This document shows, one piece after another, positions 31,956 through 41,235 of a stretch of 64,000 bases of DNA (the stretch's first letter is position 1; every line of letters starts with the position of its first letter). This DNA is from Roseibium sp. MMSF_3544 (GTDB taxonomy: Bacteria > Pseudomonadota > Alphaproteobacteria > Rhizobiales > Stappiaceae). The stretch spans positions 20,635 through 84,634 of the forward strand of contig NZ_JASHKA010000025.1 in the NCBI RefSeq assembly GCF_030732845.1. The letters are read 5' to 3'. Both the position numbers and the translations under genes were made by a program. The notes beneath the pieces were generated by a model, which saw only the letters and a program-made list of their open reading frames with translations, ran no database searches and had not been told where the DNA came from.

Positions 31956-32762
31956 TCAGCCGCTATTGGCAGCCAGAAAGCCGGATAGAAGCTCGGCGCA
32001 TTCGCTTGGATGCGTGCTGATCAGAAAGTGGCTTGCGCCTTCGACCACTTCCTGACGTGACTTTGGCAGGCCCTCGTCGAGCACGCCGCTGATCACCACC
32101 ATTGCCGGGTTGGCAAGTCCACCACGCACGATCAGGACAGGTATGCCCAAGCGCGAGAGATCTTGTCGCGTGAGCGTAAATCCGAAGCAGGTGTGCCAGT
32201 CCAACACGTTTGCAGCCGCCGTTTGCCTGCAATAGTCCTGAACACTCTCAGGAAGCGCTGCAAACGAGCCGGTGCCACCCCAGAAGTCGATAATGCGCGC
32301 AGCCGCATCCCGCTCGCCTGCGTCATGTGCCTCTTCAAAGTCGGCCGCCATGCGCTGAACGCTTTCATACAGGTCGATGTCACCATGCTCGCGCATGAGA
32401 TTGAGTGGATTGGCCTCGAAGGTCGCGAGACTGCGCACATCGATCCGGCCGCTTAATGCCGCCGCCAGCGCAACCGTCCCGCCGAAGGAATGCCCGACGA
32501 GATGAATTGGCGAACCGATCCTTTGAGCAGCCATTTCGATCACGGCCACTTCGTGCGCGATATCAAAATCGTCGCCACTTCGCGTTTCTGAAGTTTCCCC
32601 ATACCCGCAAATACTGGTGCCGATGCAGCGATACCCATCGGGCAGACATTTCTGCATGGACCGCCAGGCAACGGACGTGCTGAAAGAACCCGGCACGAAG
32701 AGAACCGGGGCTCCGGATCCAGTTTCGTAATACTCAATTTTCCGGTCAGGACTGTCGGTCAC
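31956..32762 (-). CDS. Alpha/beta hydrolase
   Basis: A 268-residue soluble hydrolase with the nucleophile elbow GHSFGG (Ser92), an oxyanion-side VPGSFSTS stretch and a late histidine in GASHFLIS. The substrate is unknown; the family includes esterases and lactonases. The start appears to be GTG 32762, with only a weak ribosome site, so a slightly different start is possible. It is monocistronic and lacks a signal peptide. Confidence 0.85.
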   Translation of the reverse strand: MTDSPDRKIEYYETGSGAPVLFVPGSFSTSVAWRSMQKCLPDGYRCIGTSICGYGETSETRSGDDFDIAHEVAVIEMAAQRIGSPIHLVGHSFGGTVALAAALSGRIDVRSLATFEANPLNLMREHGDIDLYESVQRMAADFEEAHDAGERDAAARIIDFWGGTGSFAALPESVQDYCRQTAAANVLDWHTCFGFTLTRQDLSRLGIPVLIVRGGLANPAMVVISGVLDEGLPKSRQEVVEGASHFLISTHPSECAELLSGFLAANSG

Positions 32763-32886
32763 ATGGGCACCGCTAACTTATGAAAAAAACTACCGAAAAC
32801 TCCGGGATACGGTTGATTTTCAAGCGCCGTCATATGCTTGGCGCTGTTCTCAGGTTTCGTTTCAAGCCTACCACAATCTCATTTGG

Positions 32887-35112
32887 CTAGCTGTTCCGTG
32901 AACCGGGCCCCACGCGCTCAGCGCCGCTCCGCTCCTGCTTGGCGATCAGGCTCGGCAGCAGCAAGAGGTCGCCGAGAAGAGCCGCCAGGAAGGTTACGAT
33001 GAGCAACATGCCGAACAGCTTCACCGTGAAAAATGCGCTCGCAAGCGTGACCGCGAGCCCGGAGCAGATCAGGACGGTTGTGATGATCATCGCCTGGCCG
33101 GTTTCGGCGATCGTCGCTTCCAGAGCCTGTTGCTGTGTGTCCTGTTTCTTCTTTTCCAACGAATACCGATTGATGAAATGAATTGAGTTATCGACCGCTA
33201 TTCCAAAGGCGATCGTCACTGCCAGCAGCGCTGCCGGTGTCAACTGACCTTCATTGATGATGTGAAGGGCCGCGATCGCAATGGCGACCGGCAGGAGATT
33301 GGGCAACAGCAATATGCGAACAAGACCGAAGGAACGGTAGTAGGCGGCAATGACCAGCACCGTTGCCAGACAGGCCGCAGCAAGACCGAATGCATGTTGC
33401 CTGACAAGATCCAGCGTGTCGTAGCGCATGATCATCGGCTGCCCGACAATGGCGGCATTCGATGCACCCCTCACAGCCTCTTCCAGCGTGTCCTGCGCTG
33501 CGAGCATCCGCCTGTCAAACATCGGCTCCGGAACGAGCGTCATGACCCGCGCGATCTTCCCGTCAGGAGACAGGAAAACGTCTTTTGTATCCGACGGCCA
33601 GTTCTCGATGTCCTCGCGCGAAGGCAGGCGATCCGGGCGATCGAGCCACTTGGCCAGCGACACAAGCGACAGGTTGGTGGCGTGAGGCGACGCCGTTTCG
33701 ATGACGCTGACCAAGTTAACCAAACGCTGCCAGTCGTCGGGTGCTTCAAACCCCTGTTCATTTTGCGCCTCGAGCTCGAACCACAGCGGGTAAAAACCTC
33801 CGAAATCCTTTGTGATCACCTCGTTGACGTTCCTCATCGCACTGGTCGCGGGCAAGTTGTCGTCCATCTTGAACCAGGGTTCGACCGTGATCAGTCCAAT
33901 GACAGCGGCGACGGAAATCAGGTAGCTGAGTAACCTGATGGCGCGGGATTTCGTCGCAATCAGAGAGATAAGGCTTGGCGGCAAGGCAAATCGGATAGAA
34001 ATGCGTTGTCCAGCTTCAAGTGGCCAAAGTCTGGGCGCCAGCAGACAGAAAACGGCCATGGCGACAACATACCCGACAAGCACCGACGCAGCCCCGAGCA
34101 GTGCCATTTCTCTTGTTTGCGCATTGTCGGTCATTGCGATCATGAAAAAGGCAATCGATGTCGTGACGCCCGTCAGCGCACAGGCAGGTCCGACTTCCAG
34201 GTAGGTCTTTCGGACGCGTTCCATCGTCCCGCTGACACCCGTCCTGTTTTGCATGTTCAAGATCAGATGGACAGCATCTGCGAGCGCCAACACCATCACC
34301 AACAGCGGAATTGCGTTGTTCAAAACAGTGATTTTCAATCCGAGGAGAAAGAACAATGCCAGCGAGAAATAGGCAGCGCAAAACGCCGGAACAACAGTCA
34401 AGGCTACCAGCCGCAGATTGCCGAGCACCAGCCAGGCAACAACCAGGGCAACAACCGCAGCAGCGGAGTTGAACACAAGCAAATCCGTCTGAAGCGCCCG
34501 GACCATTTCCGGGCCGATCGTCTGGGCACCTGTCACGTCGATGCTGTAACCGCCCAATGATGCCCGGTCAGCGACTTGCCTGAATTCAGACAGGAGACCA
34601 TCCGTAAAGCCACCCCGAAGTCCGATGGCAAAGAGCGCCGTTCTCCTGTCGGGCGAGAGTGCGAGCCGGGGCTGAAGTCCAAGGTTTTCATAGGCGGCTG
34701 CCCTCTCCTCAATCGCATCCAGGTCCAGTTCAAAAGGCAAAACCGGTTCGTCCGGGTAGATCTGATGCCAAGAAGGAAACCTGGCAGATGCAACAGAAAC
34801 GACGGTAGCGACCTCTTCGATAAGCGCGAAGTCAAACTGCATTTCCTGAAGCGCACCGTAGCCGTCCGCATCAAAGGGCTCGGGTGAACGGACAACGACA
34901 AGAATTGGGGGCGAGACCCCTTCATTGGATTGCAAGAAGTCGAAATAAGCCTCGGCATGTCCGCTGCCTGACGAAAAGCTCGCCGTGATATCGTCTTCAA
35001 ATCGAAGCTGCAGGACGGAAACAAACATCAGCCCGGACAGGACCAGAAGCACGAAAAGAGACAGGAGCGGCCGCGACAGAGTAAAAAGTCCTGGCCACAA
35101 CAAAACCCGCAC
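32887..35112 (-). CDS. MMPL/RND-family transporter
   Basis: A 741-residue RND-superfamily protein with 12 helices: one near the N-terminus, five around residues 215-360, and the same pattern in the second half. Two large periplasmic loops lie between. Typical helix-4 segments are LLVMVLALADAVHLILNM and AVTIAFGIAVDNSIHFINRY, with the acidic residues of the proton relay. MMPL proteins export lipids, hopanoids or hydrophobic compounds. The start is GTG 35112 with a strong GGAGGGGG box. It stands alone; the neighbouring terpenoid-type genes are on the opposite strand. Confidence 0.88.
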   Translation of the reverse strand: MRVLLWPGLFTLSRPLLSLFVLLVLSGLMFVSVLQLRFEDDITASFSSGSGHAEAYFDFLQSNEGVSPPILVVVRSPEPFDADGYGALQEMQFDFALIEEVATVVSVASARFPSWHQIYPDEPVLPFELDLDAIEERAAAYENLGLQPRLALSPDRRTALFAIGLRGGFTDGLLSEFRQVADRASLGGYSIDVTGAQTIGPEMVRALQTDLLVFNSAAAVVALVVAWLVLGNLRLVALTVVPAFCAAYFSLALFFLLGLKITVLNNAIPLLVMVLALADAVHLILNMQNRTGVSGTMERVRKTYLEVGPACALTGVTTSIAFFMIAMTDNAQTREMALLGAASVLVGYVVAMAVFCLLAPRLWPLEAGQRISIRFALPPSLISLIATKSRAIRLLSYLISVAAVIGLITVEPWFKMDDNLPATSAMRNVNEVITKDFGGFYPLWFELEAQNEQGFEAPDDWQRLVNLVSVIETASPHATNLSLVSLAKWLDRPDRLPSREDIENWPSDTKDVFLSPDGKIARVMTLVPEPMFDRRMLAAQDTLEEAVRGASNAAIVGQPMIMRYDTLDLVRQHAFGLAAACLATVLVIAAYYRSFGLVRILLLPNLLPVAIAIAALHIINEGQLTPAALLAVTIAFGIAVDNSIHFINRYSLEKKKQDTQQQALEATIAETGQAMIITTVLICSGLAVTLASAFFTVKLFGMLLIVTFLAALLGDLLLLPSLIAKQERSGAERVGPGSRNS

Positions 35113-35324
35113 TGCCCCCTCCTTTATCGCCTAAAACAGCCCGCACCCATGATGCTATGTTTCAAAATTCGCCAAGTATATGCACGCCTCACGTAAAGTG
35201 ATGCTACAGTTTGTCAGAATTCATGGAGTATAAAAGGCTATCTGCATGACATTTCTGCCATAGCCACGCTTTTCTTGAACGGTTTTTAACAGAGGCGCTG
35301 GTTCGCCGATCGGAGGTTATACAG

Positions 35325-35831
35325 TTGCTGGCAAGAATTTTTATCGCAGCAGTTGCTCTCCCCCTAGTCCTGTTGCCGGCCCAAGCGGACACGTTGCTTG
35401 CCGACCTTTCGGGAAACTGGACCGGCCGCGGATGGGCGAAACAAAGCCTGGAAGCACCGAAGGAAGCTGTCTTCTGCCGTATTCGCAATGCGCTTTCGAA
35501 AGACAAGAGCGAACTTAAGACGACCGGCAGATGCGCTGTTGCGAACAAGACATTCACGCTGGACGGTCTTATTGCTGTTTCAGCTTCATCGAACCGTGTC
35601 ACGGGACGTTGGCGGGTCCCTCGCGGTGGAGGCGATGCGGCTATTTCCGGCCGAAAGGATGCAAACCAGATTAGTTTCACCTTTGAGGCAAAGGAAACAA
35701 GCACGAAACAGAAGCTGGAGCACAGAGCAAAGTGGTCGCTTCGCGGTGCTGCGTTGACCTTGACGGCAAGTGCCAGACCCCCTTCGAACGGCTCTTTCGT
35801 TGAATTGAGCTCCGTTCAGTTCAAGAAATGA
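35325..35831 (+). CDS. Small secreted protein of unknown function
   Basis: A 168-residue exported protein. The signal peptide (about residues 1-21) ends LLPAQA-DT. The mature part starts LADLSGNWTGRGWAKQSLEAPKEAVFC and carries two cysteines (about residues 51 and 70) in a lipocalin/calycin-like beta-rich arrangement; this fold is a guess. The start is TTG 35325, supported by CGGAGG about eight bases upstream and by the signal sequence beginning there. No partner gene is adjacent. Confidence 0.65.
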   Translation: MLARIFIAAVALPLVLLPAQADTLLADLSGNWTGRGWAKQSLEAPKEAVFCRIRNALSKDKSELKTTGRCAVANKTFTLDGLIAVSASSNRVTGRWRVPRGGGDAAISGRKDANQISFTFEAKETSTKQKLEHRAKWSLRGAALTLTASARPPSNGSFVELSSVQFKK

Positions 35832-36027
35832 GTATTTGAAGCAATTGTTTCAGCATAACTAGAAGTCGTAAAGTTGCCTGAGTACTATTTCTAGAAGATG
35901 CCCCAGCTGAAAAACTCCAATTAGGGTTCACTTTGACATTCTAATGATCGTTTTTAATGGACTGATCTCGGTATATTTGATCAAATAATTGCCAAGCATT
36001 GTTTTTTGTTTTCATCGGACTTCCCTA

Positions 36028-37458
36028 ATGAGGACGCCGGCAAATAATTCCGCATCAGTATTTCCAACGTCATGCGCGACCGTTATTGGCGGAGGCATAG
36101 CTGGTTTGCTTGCAGCCAGGGTGCTTGCCGACGTCTTTGACCAAGTCACGATTTTCGACCGCGACAGTTTTCCGCAAAGCCCAAAGGGCCGGCCGGGCAC
36201 GCCGCAGTCCGCCCATGGGCACATTCTGCTCGTCGGCGGTGTCAGGGCAATTGTTGATCTGTTTCCCGGCATCATGGAACAACTCATTGAAGCTGGAGCG
36301 ATACCGGGCGATGCGTGCCGCGACGCAATCGTCAATGTTCGCGGAAGACGTTTGCCCAGATTTTCGTCTGACCTGAAGGGTCTGCTCCTGAGCCGTAACC
36401 TGCTTGAGTGGCAAATCCGCCGACGTGTTGCGGCACTCGGCAATGTAACCTTCCGCGAACGCAGCAGGGTGACCGGCTTCTTGTATGACGAAGCCGGCTC
36501 AAGGGTTTCCGGAATTTCCATTTCCGGCCCGGAAAACAGACCTGAGGAAATCCATTCAGATCTTGTCGTGGACACCAGCGGCCAGCGATCGGTGGCCTCG
36601 CATTGGCTAAGAGACCGGCAGATCAAGGTTCCCGAATTGGTCGTCGACGCCCATGTCGGATACGCCTCTCGCCGTTTTGAACGCCCTGCGGTCTGGAAAG
36701 AAGACTGGAAAGTTGCCGCGATCTCCTGGTTTCCGCCGAAAAACCGCTGTGCTGGTGGAATCTACCCTGAGGAAAACGGCATTTGGATTGCGAGCCTGGT
36801 TGGTGCTTTGGACGGCCGGCCCTCCACGGACGAAAACGGGTTTCTGGAGCACGTCCGGAAACTGGAAGACCCGGCACTGCTTGAGCACATCCGGCAAAGC
36901 AAGCCGGTTTCCAACATTGTCGGATACCGGATGCAAGGGAGCCGCAAGAGGTCCTTCAGCAATCTGTCGCGCAAGCTGGATGGTCTGCTCGTTCTGGGCG
37001 ATGCACTTTGCACGGTGAACCCCTTCTACGGTCAAGGCATGACGATCGCGGCCCTGCAGGCTCAGAAGATCAAACAGGAACTCGCCGGCAGAAATTTAAG
37101 GGACCGACAGTCGTTGCGGCGGGCAATCCGTTCTGCACAAAAGGCGTGCGAACGCATGCTGACGGTGCCTTGGCTCTTCTCAACGACCGAAGACCTTAGG
37201 CACGGACACCGCGTAGACGGACGCCGCACGATCCTGCACCGGATCACCAGCTGGTATGTCGATCGGGCGATCAGGGTGCAGAGCCAACGTACGATCACCG
37301 CACTTTATCGAACGATGGGGATGGTCGACAACTATGCCCTGCTTCGCCTGCCGGTCTTGCTGGACGTATTGACGAAGCCCGTTTCCATTCGACTCAAAAC
37401 ACTTTTCAACAAGGGAAGGCAGCGGGAATCCACCGCTGCCGGAGCACACAATGATTGA
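36028..37458 (+). CDS. FAD-dependent monooxygenase/epoxidase-like oxidoreductase
   Basis: A 476-residue flavoprotein. The Rossmann loop GGGIAG is at residues 21-26 and the acidic end of the second strand is at FDRD. The second FAD motif GDALCTVNPFYGQG starts at residue 324. A middle segment (GGIYPEENGIWIASLVG) places it with the monooxygenases that include polyene epoxidases and polyprenyl-phenol hydroxylases rather than with reductases. A C-terminal extension of about 100 residues follows. The frame is open to TTG 35989, but ATG 36028 fits the fold. Its end overlaps the prenyl synthase start by eight bases, so the two act together. Confidence 0.85.
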   Translation: MRTPANNSASVFPTSCATVIGGGIAGLLAARVLADVFDQVTIFDRDSFPQSPKGRPGTPQSAHGHILLVGGVRAIVDLFPGIMEQLIEAGAIPGDACRDAIVNVRGRRLPRFSSDLKGLLLSRNLLEWQIRRRVAALGNVTFRERSRVTGFLYDEAGSRVSGISISGPENRPEEIHSDLVVDTSGQRSVASHWLRDRQIKVPELVVDAHVGYASRRFERPAVWKEDWKVAAISWFPPKNRCAGGIYPEENGIWIASLVGALDGRPSTDENGFLEHVRKLEDPALLEHIRQSKPVSNIVGYRMQGSRKRSFSNLSRKLDGLLVLGDALCTVNPFYGQGMTIAALQAQKIKQELAGRNLRDRQSLRRAIRSAQKACERMLTVPWLFSTTEDLRHGHRVDGRRTILHRITSWYVDRAIRVQSQRTITALYRTMGMVDNYALLRLPVLLDVLTKPVSIRLKTLFNKGRQRESTAAGAHND

Positions 37459-38332
37459 CGAGGAAATTGATTACAAATCGGAAAAAGCGGAGGTCAGAGA
37501 CTCGGTCGAACACTATCTTGAGCAACGGTTTCTCCGCTATCCGGACACGGAAGTTCGGCAGGTTGCACAATATGTCGCGTTGGGAGGCGGTCATCGCTGG
37601 AGGCCGATCGTCGCCGTTGCCTCCGGACGGATTTTCCATCGGGACGCCCTCAAGATCGGATTGCCCGGCGCATGCGGCGTGGAACTCGCGCACGCCGCCT
37701 CGCTGATACTCGACGACCTGCCCTCGATGGACGACGCGGCCCTGCGTCGCGGCAAACCCTGCGCCCACCTTGTTTTTCCGCGATGGGCGGTCGACATGGC
37801 TCCGGTGTTTCTGGTGACCATGGCCTATGACATCAGCTTGAACAACGAACGTGTACCGGAGGAACGACGCGTCCGGGCAGCCCTCAGCCTCAGCAGCGCA
37901 GGCCTAGCCATGATCGAAGGCCAGTGCCTCGATCTCGCCAGCGATGTCCTGGATGGCTCCTCGGATGGATTGCTGGACTGCTACACACTGAAAAGCGCTG
38001 CGCTTTACGGTGCCGCAGCGCGCGCCGGTGCGATCATCTGCGGCGCAGATCACGAGGACGCCGACCGGCTGGAGAGGACCGGCCATTATCTCGGATTGTC
38101 ATACCAGTTCATGGACGATGTTGCCGACGTCACCGCAACCGCCGACCAAGTCGGCAAGGAAGTGGGCAAGGATCTGGGCAAATTTACATCGACGGACTGG
38201 CTCGGCGTAAACGGCGCGGTGGAAAAAAGCCGGACCTACCAGACGCTTGCGCTGAAGGAACTGAAGAAATTCGGACCGGAAGCCGACTGGCTGCGAAGCA
38301 TCGTTTGCGAGGCGAGCTGGGCCACACACTAG
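37451..38332 (+). CDS. Polyprenyl diphosphate synthase, GGPP-type
   Basis: A 293-residue isoprenyl synthase. The first aspartate-rich motif is DDLPSMDD (residues 88-95), preceded by HAASLIL with small residues where farnesyl synthases have aromatics. The second motif is DDVAD (222-226). GGGHRWRP (45-52) and RRGKP bind the diphosphate. The two-residue insertion in the first motif and the small upstream residues are typical of CrtE-like bacterial enzymes, so a C20 product is predicted. It overlaps the FAD monooxygenase gene by eight bases, indicating a dedicated terpenoid role rather than housekeeping. Confidence 0.9.
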   Translation: MIDEEIDYKSEKAEVRDSVEHYLEQRFLRYPDTEVRQVAQYVALGGGHRWRPIVAVASGRIFHRDALKIGLPGACGVELAHAASLILDDLPSMDDAALRRGKPCAHLVFPRWAVDMAPVFLVTMAYDISLNNERVPEERRVRAALSLSSAGLAMIEGQCLDLASDVLDGSSDGLLDCYTLKSAALYGAAARAGAIICGADHEDADRLERTGHYLGLSYQFMDDVADVTATADQVGKEVGKDLGKFTSTDWLGVNGAVEKSRTYQTLALKELKKFGPEADWLRSIVCEASWATH

Positions 38333-38525
38333 GGTTCGGACCCATAAATGAAGCCGATTTGGCGGCAGAAATGGCAAAATCTCGGGAGGAAGCGTGTGCA
38401 GAGCGGGCTTTATGCCCGGTCAAGCACGGTGACTCTGCGAGGTACAGCCATTTTGCCGTCCTTCGGATTTGGCCGTTTAAGAGCCCTTTTGAAGACTACG
38501 GAGCCACTTGATGGAGCCAATACGG

Positions 38526-39812
38526 CTATCTGGCTTGCACGCCCTTGAACGGCATCAGGTTCGCACCGCGCAGCAGCAGCGATTTGCGCCATGTTGTGCT
38601 TTTCTGGTCAATCTCGAACGCTGAAAACCTTTCCAGCAGAGCGGTGAGCCCAACGCGCAAAACCAGCCGTGTCAGCGCAGCGCCGAGGCAGAAATGCATG
38701 CCATATCCGAATGTCAGAGGCTGCGGATCCTTGCGATCAAGTTGAAGCCGGTCAGGGTCCGCGTAGCGTCGTGGATCCCGGTTTGCGGCAACGATCTGAA
38801 TCATGAGATTTGAGCCACTTGGGATCGTCTTGCCGCCAATCTTTAGGTCACTGACAGTGGTGCGCGGCGCAAATTTTACAGATGTGTCGAAGCGGCAGAA
38901 CTCTTCGATCGCATTTGGCCAAAGACCGGACTGTTTGCGCAGCAATTCCTGCTGATCCGGAAACCGCGACAGCGCAAAAACGGAATTGGCGAGCAATCCT
39001 CCTGTCGTTTGCGAGCCCGCGCCCAGCATCATGATCGCCATGGTGATGATTTCCTTGCGGTTCAGCTTTTGGTCTTCCACCTGCAGCATTGCGCTGAGGA
39101 GATCCTGTTGCGGGTGCTGTTTGCGCCTGTCACAGAGAGTTTCGAAATACGCGAATAATTCATCGATTGCGCCGCTGACAATCTCCGGATCGAACCGCAG
39201 GAGTGGATCAAGCAACTGCACGATCACATTCGTCATTTCCTGCGACCAACCCCAATCTTCCTTTGGAATTCCAATCAGGCTGGCAACTGCTGCATTGGCG
39301 AGGGGCGTCGCATAATCGCGCACCAGATCGGCATTCGGGTTCTGTGCCAAATGTGCCAGGCGATCCTCGGCGACCTCTTTGATGCGCGCTTCAAGCCGCT
39401 CTGTCCTGCTGGGTGTGAACTCTCTTTGGACTGCACGGCGCAAGCGGGTGTGGCTCGGTGGGTCGCTTACAAGGATGAGGTTCTGGAACGTCCACTTTGC
39501 CAGCGCAGAAAGCTCTTTGTAGGGCTTAACGCCCAGCAGAACACCAATTGGATCGCCAACAAGCAGATCGTCGCGGGAAAAGATCTCCAGCGCTTCTTCG
39601 TACCCGGTCACAATCCAGTGGCGGTAAAGGGCGCGGTAGGTGACCGGCCCTTCCCGATGCATTGCCGCAACCGCATCAGAGGGGTCGCGGGCAAAGGTTT
39701 CGCCCAAAGGATTTCCCCACGGATCGAAAAAGAAGACGAGCTCGGCCAAAGCCGGCCGTGCGGCTATCTTTTGAAACAGGGGATAAAGAATTTTCTCCGG
39801 AATGAGCATCAC
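38526..39812 (-). CDS. Cytochrome P450
   Basis: A 428-residue soluble bacterial P450. The haem-ligand loop is FGYGMHFCLG with Cys375. The I-helix oxygen-activation motif is AGSQTT (265-270). The K-helix ExxR is E304-FC-R307, and HTRLRR is in the C-helix region. It hydroxylates or otherwise oxidises an unknown substrate using external redox partners, none of which is encoded nearby. It converges on the FAD monooxygenase/GGPP synthase pair with a 193-base gap, so a terpenoid substrate is plausible but unproven. Confidence 0.92.
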   Translation of the reverse strand: MMLIPEKILYPLFQKIAARPALAELVFFFDPWGNPLGETFARDPSDAVAAMHREGPVTYRALYRHWIVTGYEEALEIFSRDDLLVGDPIGVLLGVKPYKELSALAKWTFQNLILVSDPPSHTRLRRAVQREFTPSRTERLEARIKEVAEDRLAHLAQNPNADLVRDYATPLANAAVASLIGIPKEDWGWSQEMTNVIVQLLDPLLRFDPEIVSGAIDELFAYFETLCDRRKQHPQQDLLSAMLQVEDQKLNRKEIITMAIMMLGAGSQTTGGLLANSVFALSRFPDQQELLRKQSGLWPNAIEEFCRFDTSVKFAPRTTVSDLKIGGKTIPSGSNLMIQIVAANRDPRRYADPDRLQLDRKDPQPLTFGYGMHFCLGAALTRLVLRVGLTALLERFSAFEIDQKSTTWRKSLLLRGANLMPFKGVQAR

Positions 39813-40020
39813 AACCTGTGCCGCATCTGGGCGTAGAAACCACCCGGAAGCCTACCAGCCAATGACCGGAAATGGCAGCCTTCCCCACTCTTCAGCTCCC
39901 CAAGACAAACTCATGGCAATTGAGCAGCACCGGCGTGTGCATGTGCACGAGCTGGTGATGAACTCGATCCGACTGCGAGCGCCCACTATCTCTCTTTCCT
40001 TCACATTGTCGTCAGGTGGT

Positions 40021-40044
40021 TTGACAAACTTAATCGATTAAGTT
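40021..40044 (+). promoter_or_regulatory. lacI promoter element and perfect LacI-type operator
   Basis: A TTGACA -35 hexamer (40021-40026) is followed at once by AACTTAATCGATTAAGTT (40027-40044), a perfect 18-bp palindrome with the central CG typical of LacI-family operators. It fills the -35/-10 spacer, 57 bases before the lacI start, and probably gives autorepression. Confidence 0.8.
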
Positions 40045-40101
40045 AAAAATTAAAAACCGTTAAAAAAACTGACGATAAATCTGGGGAAAAAAGATAAATC
40101 G

Positions 40102-41133
40102 ATGAAGCAATCTTCGGAACAGGCGCGACGTGTCACTTTGGGAGACATTGCCCAGAGACTGGGGATTTCGACCGCGTCCGTCTCCATGGCCTTGCGCGGC
40201 AACTCCGGTGTATCGCTCGCGACCAGGCAGCGCGTCGAAGAGGTGGCTGAGGAACTCGGTTACGTATACGACCGCGGTGCCGCGCTGCTTCGCACCGGCC
40301 AGTCCAACACGGTTGGCATTGTTGTTGGAACGCTCTCGAACAGCTTCTTCGGCGAACTGGTAAGCGGTGTCGACGAGGTCATCGGTGAGGCGCGCAAGAT
40401 ATCGTTTCTTCTGAACACGCGCGAAGACCCTGATCGCCAGAGAGAACTCCTGACCCGGATGCGCGAACAATCCGTCGACGGGCTCATCGTCTGCCCCGCC
40501 CCCGGAACAAGCAAGAACCTGCTCGAAACGGTTCGAAACTGGGGCATTCCCGTTATCCAGATGCTGCGCTCCATTTCCGACACCGAGGGCGATTTCGTCA
40601 GCGCGGATTACGAGAGCGGCATTGAAACGCTTTGCTCGCACCTCGTCCGGTTGGGACATCGCCGGATCGCATTTCTGGGCGGTGATCTTGAACACTCTGC
40701 AACGCGTCAGCGCCTGAAAGGCTTCCGGGCCGCGCTTACCCGCGCAGATCTGCCTGCCGACACCATCATCAAGACAGCAAATACGAGCCGCGGAGGCCGC
40801 GAAGGCGCGGCGCGCTTGCTTGCAGCCGATGATCCGCCAACGGCAATCGTCTGCTTCAACGACAGGGTCGCGCTTGGTGCCATGGCGAGCATACGGGCCG
40901 CCGGTCTTGTCCCCGGACGTGACGTCGCCGTGACCGGGTTCGACAACATCGATGCCAGCTCGGAAGCCTATCCGCCGCTCACAACGGTTGAAACGCATGG
41001 CCACGACATCGGGCGCGAGGCAGGAAATCTGTTGTTGCGGCGGATCGCCAACCCGAACATGGCCAGCGAAAGGATCATCATTCCAACACGGCTCATCATC
41101 AGGCAGTCGTGCGGAGCAACACTCACCGATTAA
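40102..41133 (+). CDS. LacI-family transcriptional regulator
   Basis: A 343-residue regulator. The N-terminal helix-turn-helix is VTLGDIAQRLGISTASVSMALRG with hinge helix VAEELGYVYDRGAALLR. The periplasmic-binding-like effector domain follows (NTVGIVVGTLSNSFFGELVSGV to RLIIRQSCG). It precedes a TRAP transporter, a hydroxyacid dehydrogenase and a PfkB kinase in the same direction, so it most likely controls them in response to the transported acid or its phosphate. The PtxS repressor of 2-ketogluconate genes belongs to the same family. Confidence 0.93.
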   Translation: MKQSSEQARRVTLGDIAQRLGISTASVSMALRGNSGVSLATRQRVEEVAEELGYVYDRGAALLRTGQSNTVGIVVGTLSNSFFGELVSGVDEVIGEARKISFLLNTREDPDRQRELLTRMREQSVDGLIVCPAPGTSKNLLETVRNWGIPVIQMLRSISDTEGDFVSADYESGIETLCSHLVRLGHRRIAFLGGDLEHSATRQRLKGFRAALTRADLPADTIIKTANTSRGGREGAARLLAADDPPTAIVCFNDRVALGAMASIRAAGLVPGRDVAVTGFDNIDASSEAYPPLTTVETHGHDIGREAGNLLLRRIANPNMASERIIIPTRLIIRQSCGATLTD

Positions 41134-41145
41134 GACTTCGAAGGA

Positions 41146-41211
41146 GCGGCACCGCGCCAGGCCTGACAACCAAAGGCGGTGCCGCGCTTACGTACCGGGC
41201 GAAGAAGCCCG
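41146..41211 (+). terminator. Two stem-loops between lacI and dctP
   Basis: GCGGCACCGC (41146-41155) pairs perfectly with GCGGTGCCGC (41176-41185) over a 20-base loop. A second small stem follows, CGGGC at 41196-41200 and GCCCG at 41207-41211. No T-run follows, so these may partly end the lacI transcript or protect the dctP message. Confidence 0.5.
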
Positions 41212-41235
41212 TCCACAAGCAAGGGAGGACCTAGC

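Noticed and set aside
40060..41169. Minus-strand frame of 369 codons
   Set aside because: Antisense to the LacI gene, which has a clear helix-turn-helix and operator.
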